DNA of 64,000 nucleotides from Notospermus geniculatus (Eukaryota; Nemertea; Pilidiophora; Heteronemertea; Lineidae), in NCBI GenBank assembly GCA_002633025.1, contig NMRB01000935.1, positions 53,591 through 117,590 of the forward strand, in the 5' to 3' direction. A program made the position numbers and the translations under genes. The first letter of the stretch is position 1; each line of letters opens with the position of its first letter. The notes under the pieces are model-generated. The model was not told the origin of the DNA, searched no databases, and was given only the letters and a program-made list of their open reading frames with translations. This document shows positions 48,155-60,125 of this stretch, piece by piece.

Positions 48155-51100
48155 CTACGCTATTGCCTTCGCTTCTGGCACGAATGATTCCCAATACTTG
48201 ATAAGCTGAAAATAAATAAATAAAATTTTTCAGTAAAAAAGTGAAAAACACTTCAGGCTTTTTGTCCTGAGGTCTTTTTGTGACGCACATGCCTGACACG
48301 GTTAAACAAGTGCAAAAATCTCCTCTTTATTAAAGGGAGGGACTCGGACAAATGGGGCATCTGAAAATCGCACGGCAAGAGTGTGGAGGCCTTGCCATAG
48401 ACAATGATAGATGGTCTCACCTTCTGTTGTGTTTCCATTAATGATTCCAAACACTTGATTATAGACTGCTGGAAATCTTTTACTCTACGTCGATCAAAGC
48501 GTGAAATTTCCTTCCTAATTGTATCAGATATTTTCTCAAAGTCTTCCTGGCCCCTTTCTACTTTTCCTTCCCACTGAAAAATTGAAAAAAAAGTCAGAAA
48601 GTCCAACTTCCATATTTTGCATTTGTGAGAAATTTAATTTAACAGTTTATCCATTAAATTGAGAAAACATGTCAATCATTGGCTTGATTAGCAAGAGAAT
48701 TAATTAAACCATACATTATTTGAACATACCTCAGTTATCTCATTACTAGCTTGGGCAATCTTGTCTGTTTTCCCACTCAATTCCAGACGGACTTTATTCT
48801 CTCTCTTCTTTGTCAGTGTAGCCTCTGCCTCTTTCCAAGTCTTATAAGTTTTGACACGTTCAGCAAAGGTTTCCTGCAGTAATTATAAAAGATAAGTTCA
48901 CCAATCGCCCTGAAGACCAATCTGCCCAAATGGACCATTCAAACGCTGCTAATGAGCTAGTAAGCGGTGTTCAGGTGACACTGAATGCGTAGGCCTAAGT
49001 TGAGGAAAGAGTTAACGAGTCTGACCATGTGCCCTGCTTTCACCTACCTTAACAGCACCAATAAGTGCAATATAATCCTTCAACATCTCAGCGAGGACAA
49101 AGAAATCAGTTTCTGCTTGATCAGAGTGGAGTTGTTCAACCTTTTCTTCAATTTCAGCTAGTTGTGAAAGGGCTCTAGAGAGAGCAGTATGTTCCTCGGA
49201 GTTTGCAAGCATTGCACAGCTCTTGGCAAATATGGCAGTAGATAAACCAAGCTCTGCAACAAGAAACAAGTACATGTATGACATTGGTGATATGAATGAA
49301 GTCCAGTAAATGCTTTTACTGGTACTTCAGCTTTGTACAGGGCCTTCCAATGCATATGAACAGGCGAAGTGCTTACCTTTTCTGTAACTGACAAGGGTTT
49401 CCACGCTTGTGTGCAATTTCCTCAATTGTACATCCAAATTTTCAAAATATGTCTGTTTCTCTTCAAACCACTGAAATACAGATAAAACTATCATCAGGTA
49501 AAAAAGCATCCACACGATCTGCCAAGGTCAATCTTCAGATTGAAAAACTTTAATTCTCATGCTTTCTATCACTTTGTGAAAAAAATCCATTCTTAGAAGC
49601 TGATTCAATGAGATAAAAAGTTTCATTGCTTCGTTTGAATGACATGTTTGAAAGTGATACGCATCATGCATATGTTTTGTTGTGCAATTACGTTTTCCCA
49701 ACATGGGTTGTCAGGTTGTGGTTCGTCGAGATGGGGCAGTTGGAATATCCATGCCTGCCACAGATGAGGTTGTGGGTTCAATCCCCAATCGTGGAGCTGT
49801 TTTTTGTTTCACTTGGGGCGACCTCGCCTTGACTCCACAGCTCCAGTTTCCTCCTACATTATAAAGATATCACCCAGTATTACTTCATGAGTAGATACAC
49901 AAAGTAATGCCTTAAGTTGATGCTTGCACTCCTGGCTATAGCATTTCAATGTTTTCCCCAATATGGAGGACAGATCAACAAGTACGCCCACACACTGCCA
50001 CTGGGAACTGAGAATGGTAAAAACTGACTTAGTTTTTCACTAAAATCATGAAAACAGACTTAAATTTCCAATCATCTTTTTGTCAATTCTCCTTGTTAAA
50101 ACAAAAGAAATAGACGTCAACAAGTCCTCATCGAGGGCAATATCAGTCAAAGCATGCAATCACCAGTGACATTGGGAATTGATCAACATGACGAACAAGT
50201 ACAAGCTAGAAATTAATCAGAGTAGCATGCATCCAACGTTGATTCAATTCTGTAGCTGTCCTGGGAATTAACTCGAAAAAGTGTACTGCGTTTCGCAATA
50301 TCACAGCTTGCTAACATCACATTGTTCGAATCATGACAATTTCTAGGTGTGGTACAAGACAGTGGTTGGAGATTACAAAAGAAATGAAAGTTGATTTGAG
50401 TCAGCAAAGGCAATGAAAAAGGGATCAAGTTTTTGGCCACCAACTGTAACGAATTTACATGTACGGTAGTGGAAGCATGTTTTGTGTCCCACAAATTAAC
50501 TAAAGCCCTGACCTAATAGTTTCTGGACCTGGCAATGTCAATTATTGGTTGGTAATTGCTGAAAACAATTCAACATTTAAGACTCACAAGAAAAGTAATC
50601 GAAAGCTCTCAAAGTTGAACATGTTGAAAAGCTAGCATGTTCTCTACAGGGAATGGAACTTGGGTGTACTAAGAGTAGAACTAGGTGGTCAATTGCGCCT
50701 GAACTCAAACTTTCATCCACAAAAGGGGAAAACAAGTCATATTTTGGCAGAAAAACGGGCTCAAAAATGACAAATAAAAGACTGAAAAAACAACAACACC
50801 AAGAGTAAGAGGACTCACAATTCCATGAATTCATAATTATTAAACCTAGTTAAACAAGACCATGCTTTTTTTATGACAGAAACTTGATAGAAGCGTGTGT
50901 GCAGTACAAACTAAGCACTGATCAGGAAACAACTTTTGACTAAGTCTAAGAAACTGAAGGTGCTTCACAATATCGAGTATGGTGATCTGTGTTTATTTCT
51001 GACAGTGTGGACAGGTGAGTAGACATACGAGTTTGCAGACTGATCGACTAATCCTGGTAGCCCACGATTAAAACTTGATCAAAGGGTCCCCTGGATTTCA

Positions 51101-54100
51101 TTTCGACAAATCAGCCTTGGAAGTTACCATAATGACTAATGAGTTAATAAAGGATACAGCATCTCTCAGTCCCCAAAGATGTCTTTATTATAGAGAGGTG
51201 ACACATTTATTATTTAAAAACTATGCATTACATGTAAGTTGAATTGCAGAAGTCTAATTTTACAACTTCAAAAACAGTGGTAGACTTCCAATCAGTATCT
51301 GTGAATGAGACTATCTCAAAATATTTTGAACCAGCACCTTCAGCTTAGTTTTCTACAAATACATTCACGAAATTCACAATAATAACATGAACAATTATTG
51401 GATGATAGAAAGTTGATCTTTACCTCAAAGTCATAATCCCACTGTTCAGTTGGGGAGAGAGAAGGCAATGGAATACAAAAATAAGTGTGTAGGTATAAAC
51501 CGTAGTTCATCTGGTTAAGAGAAAAGAAGGGGATATGCATCAAACTCAGCCGAATGAAAGTCAGTTTGCAAGTGAAATTGTTCACTGCAACGCAGCGCCA
51601 CAATGGATGGAAAATATTTGAACATACGCTGTTTTTATCCCATCTGATATATTTAGAGGTAGCCCACCCACATGCACAGCATTAGCCTATTTATGCATGT
51701 ATGCCATGTATGCGGTACTCACGCTTGTATTCACTATTTTAATGCTGACATAGTCGGCATTGATGTCAAAATCCCAATGAGTGCCTTAGTAGATTCCTTC
51801 GAATGAATAATCAAACATATACGTACAACTTTAATTGGTTAAACATGCACCATGCTATTTTTATTGCTAACATGCTAATGCCAACATACTAAAATGTTTT
51901 AACTGTACATAGAGAAGAGCAGACTTCTTGGTGCATAAATGGGCCTAGCTTTTGCCTCACATTTCTTGGAACAGCTCCAGTCCAACCGACCACCATGGCT
52001 AGAGTCAGGTTAAGGCTGTAATCCCTGCTTAGGAAATAAACAAAGGATACCCCAAAAGAAATTATGAAAGTTTGTGTGACTGTAAATGTGTAGGAGAAGA
52101 AAGGCCTCCATGCAAACTGTACCACATTCACAACCAACACAGCTTTTGCCTGACAGACGGAACATTTCCAGCCCAACCAATCACCATCAGTTTATCAGTC
52201 GGGGGTACGATTCCTGATAAAAACGAGGGATACCCTTACCGGACCCCTTAATTGGCAGACAACAAGAAAGTTTGTGTCAAAGCATGAGTGTGGGAGGAAG
52301 GTTTTATGATGGAACAGGAGTGAAACAACACCAAAAGCGCATTATAAGTTGTGCTAACAATGTAGCAGTGTATACTTCACACCGAACAGAAGCAAATTTG
52401 CTCAGAGAGAGAGGAAGTAAACAAGTACCGGTAAAAGCATGAAGTTCAAAAGGCAACAAATGCCATGATGCGAAAGTGTATAGTCCGACACAACCTAGAG
52501 GTGGACCAATGGAATGCGGTTTGTGGTTAGAGTGCCATAATTGCAGTTACCGTACATGTTATGTTGTAGTGAATCAAATGACTGGTGTTTAATAACAAAC
52601 ATTGGCCTATACACGGTTCTCAACCAGAAGTTTGTGGTCAAAATTGAATGTTCCATTTCCTCACTTCCGCATTCCATTGGTCCATGTCTAGGTTATGTCG
52701 GACTACAGACACCCATTTTTGTATCACATATCCGAGCGATATTTTCCGCCTCCCGGAGTAGCACATCTATTCAAACAATCACAGATGGCGGGACATTCCC
52801 ATGCATGTCAGAAAACTTATATCGTGTCAACAGCAAGAAATCGGGTGCAACCAGAGGGAATTGCCAGCCAAAAGTTACCTGTGACTTGAGAGTTGCTCGA
52901 CTTAGTGCTGCAGTTTTGAATGAAAACAGACAAAGAGCCCAAACAGGACAAGCAATTTTGACTAGACTAGAAAGCAAGCCAACTGCCAACTCATATGCAG
53001 TGATGACAGACCAACACAAGAGCTGACACTGACCTGATCAGTTTCGTCCATTTTGAATGTCATCTTTCCGACAGCGTCGCCGACTCTATTGAATAATTTC
53101 ATGACACTTGCGCCGCTGAGAGCAGACGTACTGGTTGATCTTGGAAGATCTCCTTCTTGCTCAAGGAAATCACGGAAATTTGGGTCATTTCTCAAGATTG
53201 GGTGCTTGGCCGTTCTGTTAAGGTACCTGGAGGTGAATAAAATGCGTCAGTGGCAAAACTTTTTAAAAAATATTATTTCAGGAGTGCAAGTGCCCACTTA
53301 GGGAATTATAGCTACTCATCAAACAATGTTGGGCAATATTGGGCACAGTTTTTCAAGGGCCCTAAAATGAACCTTTTAAAGCACTGCCGTGAACCTTGTA
53401 AAATAACTAGGATAGGAGATCTTTCATAAGGCGGGATTGCCAATGGACTTTGTACCTTACCTCTCAAGGGCTGCTCGCCTTCTTTCTACAAACTCAGCTG
53501 AGCTTGCTTCCTCTTTAGACATTTTAATCTTAGTCATCCCTGGAAACAAAGAAATCAAATACACATAGAGCAATGAAATACTGGTGACACAGCAGGGCTT
53601 GATCCAGCACTTCCAAAAAGCGGGACGGGGTGCCCCCACTGGGCAAAAAGCTGTGGACAAGGAGTTAGGAGTCTCTCCCAATATAGGACCTCATGAATTT
53701 CACACAAGAAAGCATAGCAGATTCTCTTCTGTCCCCCTCTCCCTACCACGATTCAGACAAACGCAGTCTGCTCATCCATTTTGTCAGATCTTACGTACCA
53801 AGTACACTTTTCTCAGGAGCTGGAGGAATAATGCGGCCATGGTGCATGTACGTTTCAACCAACTTATCATGTAAGCCTAAGAAGTCACTGAATCTTCTCA
53901 TCACAGACATTTCGGGTTTCTTGAAGGCTGGAATGGTTGTCTGTTAAAAGGAAGCACAACATAATTTTAGACGAGTCAATCAGTTCATCAAATTTTGTAA
54001 CTGTAAAACAAGAAGAGCATCATTAAGACAGAATCCCAAAAGGAATAACAAGCCTGCATGATAAAGATGTTGATGATCATGATGACCAGAAGTTTTACAT

Positions 54101-55774
54101 ATACAAAATACTTACCATTGTTGTAACTTTATAGGTCATATAAGCACTCATGCCATCTCCAACTTTGATTGGATCAGATATAGAGATATCCAAAGTAAAT
54201 TCATCATATTCTTCATCATCGTCTATATCTTTTACTTTCTCATTACGGACAGACGTCTTCGGTAATGCAGCTGAGGACGAGGATGCAGAGACTCCCATCC
54301 TCGGAGCTTCTTCCTGGGGAGTGGTCATCACATCTTCAGGCTCCTTCTCGGCTGGTGGTTCGACTTCTTTCTCTTGTTTATCATCGTCTAGTGATATTTC
54401 AGTGCCAGCATCTAGATTAAAGACAAATGAAAAACACAGTAAATGTTACTGCTTGATAGCACAGGTTTTCTACAGGCATTTTGGTTTCTTTTGTTGTTAA
54501 TAAATTCACGTGATAATGGTGCACTTCAAGTTTAGCTCTCAAACCAAGATATTTAAACTTGTTTGGCATAATTATTAATTTTGCCTCAGTTCCAAACAAA
54601 ATAAATGATGTTATTACCTGCAAACAGGTCCTCTTGGTCATCATCCTGGTCTTTTGCAGTGTCTTCTTTAGGAGGAGCCTGGATGGATTAAAAGTAAAGT
54701 TACAACTTACATTACAAAATATAGCAAATACTGGACTGTAACAAAAGACTCCATCACCCAAACAGACTGCGTCACTGTACGACAATCAGATGATGTCACT
54801 GAAACAACAATCATCATGGTTAGAAGTCATGTCGTCGTCATTGTGGATTTGCAGACACTTCCTATGACTACTAGGCCTACGCGGTAGCACAAAAACAACA
54901 AACAATCAAAATGACGCCAAATTTTTGTGGGTTGGTGATAGATATGATAGGTCTACCAGAAGCATGACTCCATGACATGAGATGACGATGAGATGAGTGT
55001 TAGCGGTCTATCAACAGCAGCTCTGAGCTAGGCCTGTCATGGTGTATGTGTCCGTATGACTCGTATGTGTTACTGTTGTGTACAAGGTTAGGTATGATGG
55101 TGTGACCGGTTTTCGTGGTACTAGGCCATGTAGGCCTAAGACTTTACCGCGCGATTGCGGCGTTACTCGCTTTGCCTTTGCGTCCGTAATTATTTTGTTA
55201 AATGTATCGAAAATAGAGATATTAAGTTACCGTGAAATGTTTATGTCTCGCGGGTGCGCGCGTGAATAAACGAGAAAAAACGCTGGGAGTACCATGAAAA
55301 CTGTTCTAGGCCGTACCCCAAAAACTGGTCACTCGTTCGATCAACAGAGACAGAGTCAATGTCAGTCATTCACTGGTGGTCGGTGAGTGCATGCGTGACA
55401 GTGATTGCTTACCGCAGTGCGTGCAGTGTAACTACTGTACCATTGTGTATACTGCACTGTACAGGGTACAGTAGGCCTGCGCTAGCTTTTGTACGCCTAG
55501 GCCTAGGCCTCAAATGCAATGCATGCATGCACTGACTGATGCACAGGAGGAGGATGATTCGCAACAGAAGTGGATGGACGCCCCTCTTCATTTGACGTCT
55601 CAAAAATACACATATAAACAGTGAGCAGTGCAACAATAGTTTCATATACTGCATGGTTTATATCACAACCACTCTATAGTATCTTGTTAGCAGTACCAGT
55701 GTTGCTGTGGCGAAAATATCAGGGTTTTCATCGTCATCGCCGAATAACGGGGGAGGTTCTCGGTCGTCCGCCAT
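48155..55774 (-). CDS. SNX2: Sorting nexin of the SNX1/SNX2 type (PX-BAR), eleven exons
   Basis: A retromer-associated protein that binds phosphoinositides on endosomes through a PX domain and tubulates membrane through a BAR domain. Exons on minus: 55774-55697, 54678-54618, 54411-54116, 53940-53799, 53539-53461, 53226-53034, 49470-49377, 49253-49048, 48873-48730, 48573-48421, 48205-48155 (TAG). They total 1497 bp, in frame, 498 residues (human SNX1/2 are about 520). The N-terminus [10 protein letters not shown] is acidic. PX spans about residues 118-240, with [10 protein letters not shown] and P-P-A-P-E-K-S. BAR runs from about 262 to the end: [19 protein letters not shown], closing [15 protein letters not shown]. 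The start context AAGATGGCGGA also matches a YY1-type initiator element. Invertebrates often carry a single SNX1/2 gene, so the symbol is approximate. Confidence 0.94.
49690..49862 (+). repeat. tRNA-derived SINE-like element in SNX intron
   Basis: CGAGATGGGGCAGTTGGAAT fits an A box and GTGGGTTCAATCCCC a B box about 50 bp later, followed by a non-tRNA body with TTTGTTTCACTTGGGGCGAC and a CAGTTTCCTCCTACATTATA end. It lies in the 3.6-kb SNX intron between the PX and BAR exons. No clear target duplication was found. Confidence 0.5.
51424..51441 (-). other. Candidate 18-bp in-frame microexon of SNX
   Basis: Minus strand: a pyrimidine-rich tract CTTCTCTCTCCCC then AACTGAACAG, the 18 bases TGGGATTATGACTTTGAG, then GTAAAG. 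It lies in the phase-0 intron between exons ending D-E-T-D-Q and starting W-F-E-E-K, so inclusion would add W-D-Y-D-F-E without changing frame. No transcript evidence is available and chance is possible. Confidence 0.25.
52481..52705. mobile_element. 225-bp MITE with TAGTCCGAC termini in SNX intron
   Basis: Left TAGTCCGACACAACCTAGAG and right CTAGGTTATGTCGGACTA are inverted, and the arms continue to GGACCAATGGAATGCGG on both sides (about 38 bp). No transposase is present and the target duplication is not resolved. Confidence 0.7.
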
Positions 55775-56461
55775 CTTGACCAACATTGACTGATCACGTG
55801 ATAGTGTCACGTGATATTTCAGGGCGGCAGGGTCGGGTTCGTTCAAAACCTGGCATTGGCATAAGATTGGCAATACTGTGAACTGATGAAAAGTGTAGTG
55901 GAAATACAATACCGTATATCGAAATGGCGATGACCTGCAATCTCATCCAAAAACGGACGTCAATTGCAGGAAAATATCAAGATGTACTCTCCGGTGTAGC
56001 ATAGGCCTACCCCTGTCAGCGTTTAATTCCCGGGGTTTAATTTTCGAGAAGTTGAAATTTGTTTTTTTTAGTGAACATTTTCACAATTCCAGAAGAAGCG
56101 CATCGAATCTAACAGACAAACCGGCTATAGTGTAGATTCTTAGCAATATGACAGACAAACTCATGTCACAGGTATGACAGTCGATTTATATAGATATGTT
56201 GGCCGGGTCCCGAATGAGATATTTGTGTCCTGGGGCCAGCATCGGACATCTATCGCAGGAATTCATCCATGATTGCGAATGTGCGACATCACTGCCCATG
56301 CCCAAGCTCGACGCCCATACGCGATAATATGCCGGGATACAAACAGCTGTCCGGCAGCATTTTTTTTACAGTTGCGTCATTTGCCTGCCTCCGCTCTGCA
56401 CTAGTCTACCATCTGATGCGCATTTTGAGACAAAAAATGAGGTTGATTTGGATGAATTTTT
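55775..56461. other. Upstream region of SNX, no supported gene
   Basis: SNX transcription starts leftward from about here. CACGTGA occurs twice (55794-55813, E-box-like), close to the start codon. Nothing else can be named. Confidence 0.4.
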
Positions 56462-56464
56462 TAC

Positions 56465-56953
56465 GTTTACCACGGTGTACAATCAACCTTGCCGTACAGC
56501 TGCGGGAGAAAGTTCCGGTCACATACGCTTGGCAAAGCTGAGATTCCAAATTACTATAAATACCACTGCTGAGGGCAAAATGACAGTCCTAGGTGAAGGA
56601 AAATGCACTATAAAAGGCATGCTGCTGTAATATCTCCCAGAAATTCGCAGGAGAACGCATGGAAAATCCGTCGGCAATTTTAAAATGAACTGTACGGCTG
56701 CGGGAGAATTAGACTTCTCCCGCAGCCGTACAGTTCATTTTAAAATTGCCAATTTTCCATACGTTCTCCTGCGAATTTCTGGGGGATATTGCAGCAGCTA
56801 GGCTTTTTTAGTGTATTCATTCGCCTTGGGTTATCATTTTACCCTTAGCATGGTATTTATAGTGATTTGGAATCTCAGCTTTGCCAAGCGTATGTGACCG
56901 GAACTTTCTCCCGCAGCTGTACGGTAAAGTTGATTGTACACCGTGTTTACGCT
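56465..56953. mobile_element. Large foldback element (about 490-bp imperfect palindrome)
   Basis: The outer arms are CACGGTGTACAATCAAC and its complement, followed by CCGTACAGCTGCGGGAGAAA on both sides. The inner arms (56637-56705 and 56710-56780) mirror each other around GGAGAATTAGACTTCTCC. TTTAC touches both ends and may be a 5-bp duplication. The unit therefore folds almost end to end with an asymmetric loop. No coding capacity is present. Confidence 0.75.
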
Positions 56954-57254
56954 AGTTTTGGGAGCCGTTCGAACACCAAAACCGCGCGAGGCATCGCGGA
57001 GAACCGCGGCGGTGTAACATTCTCTGCTATGTGTTCCCCATCTGTGTTTCCCTCCTATTTTCTGACGGAATATAAAGCGACGAATTGACAATAGGGGACA
57101 GACAGAGAAACATGTCGATCTATACCAGCGTTTCCCGAAAAATAGGGGGACACACTGACCCACAGAAACACTGGCAGATATAACACTTGGAATCCCTTCG
57201 TAAGATTAGAGCCTTCCCGCTTCGTGGAAAATTTGAAGGGCCTTTTGCCGGAGC

Positions 57255-57350
57255 GCTGCGATCCGGGGAGAGGCGCGTGGGCCTTTTGCAGCTCAGATTT
57301 TTCTGCCCCTGCAAAAATCCCCACGCGCCTCTCCCCGGCTCCCGTTGTGA
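57255..57350. repeat. GC-rich inverted repeat
   Basis: CCGGGGAGAGGCGCGTGGG plus CTTTTGCAG is mirrored by CTGCAAAAATCCCCACGCG plus CCTCTCCCCGG, with a loop of about 25 bp. It may belong to a larger element between the foldback at 56.5 kb and the MULE-like copy at 57.6 kb. Confidence 0.65.
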
Positions 57351-57623
57351 TGGCAAAATATTTTGGGGAAAAGTGTAGCACAGTTGATAAGCCGCGCGGG
57401 AACCGCAGAAAAAATCTGCCAAGGAGCCATTCTTGCGGCGACCGCAGCGATTTCCCGTCGGCGGCTTTCGCACGCGGTTTTGGTCCCTTGTACACCTAAC
57501 ATATCTACCGTATATTGTAGGCGTAGAAAACGACGTGATGGAGTCCGCTTTAGAAACAGAAGAATGTCTACTGTTCGCTCCTCGCGCGCACTACTTTTCA
57601 AGATGGAAACCTACCGTCGATAC

Positions 57624-58042
57624 CATTCGGAACTTCCGAAGGCAACTGCTCGGCAATTTCCGTACGGTCGCATTTCCCCTCGGACACAATTCCAAGGCAG
57701 CCATCTTTGAATGCGCAAGGATTGCTGCCCGTTTGTGAGAGTTCAGATGCGGTTCGCCTCATCACACCCTGCGCATGAACGAAATAGGTCACACAAAACG
57801 TTGCGTTATTGATCAATATTTGGCAGATTGGATGAGGTACTGGTAAGTTTATAAATAATATGCCTCAAGTTATCCAGCAAATAAGGTTGAACATCTTAAC
57901 AGGCCAAAATTCGGCAAAAATAGTCCCACGGTCGGTCACGTGGGTTTGTTGATGAACAATATGGCTGCCTTGGACTTGTGTCCGAGGTGAAATGCGCCGC
58001 CGAGTGGACAGATAAGCAGTTCGCCTCAGGTCGTTCCGAATG
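57624..58042. mobile_element. MULE-like MITE, copy 2 (inverted relative to 40109-40525)
   Basis: 419 bp, beginning CATTCGGAAC and ending GTTCCGAATG, with perfect 9-bp duplications CGTCGATAC at 57615-57623 and 58043-58051. Apart from small changes it is the reverse complement of the copy at 40.1 kb over its full length. Confidence 0.85.
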
Positions 58043-58462
58043 CGTCGATACTAGTGGTGATATCCTCGCCCAGATATCGCCACCTAGCGTCAAGTTTGGC
58101 TGCGCTCCAGCGGGGGTTGGTTCAAAACCTGGCATTGGCAATCGCCACATAATGCCCTATGGCATTTGGATAAGGATGGTCAGCATCGTGGCGGGGGGGG
58201 GGGCAAGGATTTCAGTATACGGGGGGTCTTTGGCCGGGATCAAAGGTAGAACATCTTCTTTGTGACTTTTGTGACCGGGTACCATGTAGTCTACATCACT
58301 AGCAGTCATGCGATCGTCTCGTCTCCCGGCGCATTTTGTAATTTCTTCAGGATGGTGTCTAATAGGCTACAATCACACAAAAACTCAAGTTCATGAATTG
58401 GCCTGTGGGTGCTCAATGATTAACTGAATAAGGGATGATAGACCACTCTCAACACCGGTTCA

Positions 58463-59230
58463 TTCCCATTTCGCCAAATTGCATTTCGCCAAATTCCCAA
58501 TTCGCCAAAAAAAGTTTCATTTCGCCAAATCCCATTTCGCCAAATTCCCATTTTGCCAAATTCCCATTTTGCCAAATTTGTTATTCAGGCTATAACCCCT
58601 AATCTAATAGGACTGATCCAATGCAAAATACTTCAAAATAGAGGGTTAGGGTTAGGATAAGGCCCTTGGGTGTTTCACTCAGGATTTGGAAGGGATGGGG
58701 CTGATGTCTTCACCTTCAAAAAGGACGGGTGTAATTTGCCACACCCAAGGTTACACAACTCTAGCAGTGTTTGTTCCCTTGACTATATCTGCGAAAACAA
58801 CACGAATTAGAAAAAAATAAACTAAGAAACGCATCTTTTCTCTGAAAGTTTGCACTATTTCTTCGTCTGAAAAAGATCGTTGAAGAATTCACCTAGAAAA
58901 TAACATCAGTCTTCTTTGGAATGAATACCATGGCATTCGCTTTATTAAACTTCAAAGCCTGCTTCAAGAATTGTTAATATTTGGAACGATTCATTTTGAA
59001 ACAACACAGGGGTGTCAAGTAAATTTTTGGCGAAACGGGAATTTGGCGAAATGGGAATTTGGTGAAACGGGAATTTGGCCAAATGGGAATTTGGCGAAAT
59101 GGGAATTTTGCCAAATTGGGAATTTGGCCAAATGGGAATTTGGCCAAATGGGAATTTGGCCAAATGGGATTTGGCCAAATGGGATTTGGCAAAATGGGAT
59201 TTGGCAAAATGGCATTTGGCAAAATGGGAA
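58463..59230. repeat. Inverted pair of TTCGCCAAATTCCCA minisatellites
   Basis: The left array (58463-58580) repeats ATTTCGCCAAATTCCC. The right array (59022-59230) is the reverse complement, TTTGGCGAAATGGGAA, with drift to TTTGGCCAAATGGGA and TTTGGCAAAATGGGA. About 440 bp of ordinary sequence separates them. The arrays are free of stops in several frames, which produces long but spurious frames. Inverted minisatellite ends are known in some foldback transposons, so this may be one element. Confidence 0.8.
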
Positions 59231-59383
59231 GTCACCCTCAAGACCAGGAGGAAAGAAGAAACGGACAAGTTCTACATTACTGAAGTTCTTTATTCATACA
59301 AATTGGGGGACCCTCTCAAAGTAAACTTCTGCTCATGTCGAAATCATTTCGGGTCGCCAATGCATAAGAATACTAGGGATCAG

Positions 59384-59475
59384 CATCCTCCCATCGCAGG
59401 GCTTTGGTCTCGCTCCTCTTCATACGCTCGAGCGTATGAAGAGGAGCGAGACCAAAGCCCTGCGATGGGAGGATG
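59384..59475. repeat. Perfect 92-bp palindrome
   Basis: Two 46-bp arms with no spacer meet at GCTCGAGC (centre between 59429 and 59430) and match without a single mismatch. The tip reads CATACGCTCGAGCGTATG. Such a structure would extrude a cruciform in DNA or form a long hairpin in RNA. Confidence 0.9.
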
Positions 59476-59662
59476 GGGGATCAGGAACCGAGTGTTGTTC
59501 GTCCCCTAAATCTGCGTGTCAGTTTGGCACTAGGCCTACAATCTAAACACATGTTGCATTGCTGTTCACTTCAATTCTGATAGCAGGTTGCATGTAATTT
59601 GGGTTTACATGTACAGTACTTCAAATCAGAAATGATTTGGTGTGCGACAAAATGAAACCTTA

Positions 59663-59860
59663 AGGCCTATATATACACTTAATGACAGAAGTCAAAATTA
59701 GTTGTCCGTTCCAAAATACTTTTTTTTGGAAACGTTCCATAAACGTTAAAATCATCTGACACTTTTGTGGAGTATTTCAACATGTCGCCAGATCAAGTCT
59801 CGTCGAACTGACCATAGCAGCGACTAATTTCGACTTTTGTCATTCAGTGTATGGAGGCCT
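59663..59860. mobile_element. 198-bp Harbinger-like MITE with TTA duplications
   Basis: The ends AGGCCT and inner arms AATGACAGAAGTCAAAATTA / TAATTTCGACTTTTGTCATT form an imperfect inverted repeat of about 37 bp. TTA flanks both sides (59660-59662 and 59861-59863). Confidence 0.7.
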
Positions 59861-59865
59861 TTACA

Positions 59866-60125
59866 AATGACAATCAAAAATGATTTGTTGAGAGTCACAT
59901 TGAAACCTAATTACCAGTCAAAAGTGAATGTTGGCCTGATACAAAAAAGCATTACAAATTACAATCAGAAATGACTTGGTGTGAGAAAAAATGAAACCTT
60001 ACAAATTAGAAATTAAAAATGACCAGATTTGAGAGTCACATTGAAACCTAATACCAGTCAAAAGTGACATGGTGTGAGACAAAAAGCATTACAGACACAT
60101 GACTTGGTGTGAGACAAAATGAAAC
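59866..60125. repeat. Degenerate tandem repeat with GACTTGGTGTGAGACAAAAT units
   Basis: At least four irregular copies of ATGACTTGGTGTGAGACAAA followed by ATGAAACC, alternating with GAGAGTCACATTGAAACCTA and ACCAGTCAAAAGTGA. The order is partly scrambled. Confidence 0.65.

Noticed and set aside
52541-53026. Plus-strand frame of 161 codons antisense to SNX
   Set aside because: It crosses a MITE and lies in the SNX intron opposite the coding strand. It shows no domain.
57055-57710. Overlapping open frames of about 100-146 codons on both strands
   Set aside because: They are caused by GC-rich inverted repeats and the MULE-like MITE. No conserved domain.
59059-59509. Open frame of 144 codons with repeats like K-W-E-F-G-Q-M-G-I
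   Set aside because: It is a read-through of the minisatellite and the adjoining palindrome. Several frames on both strands are open in the same place.
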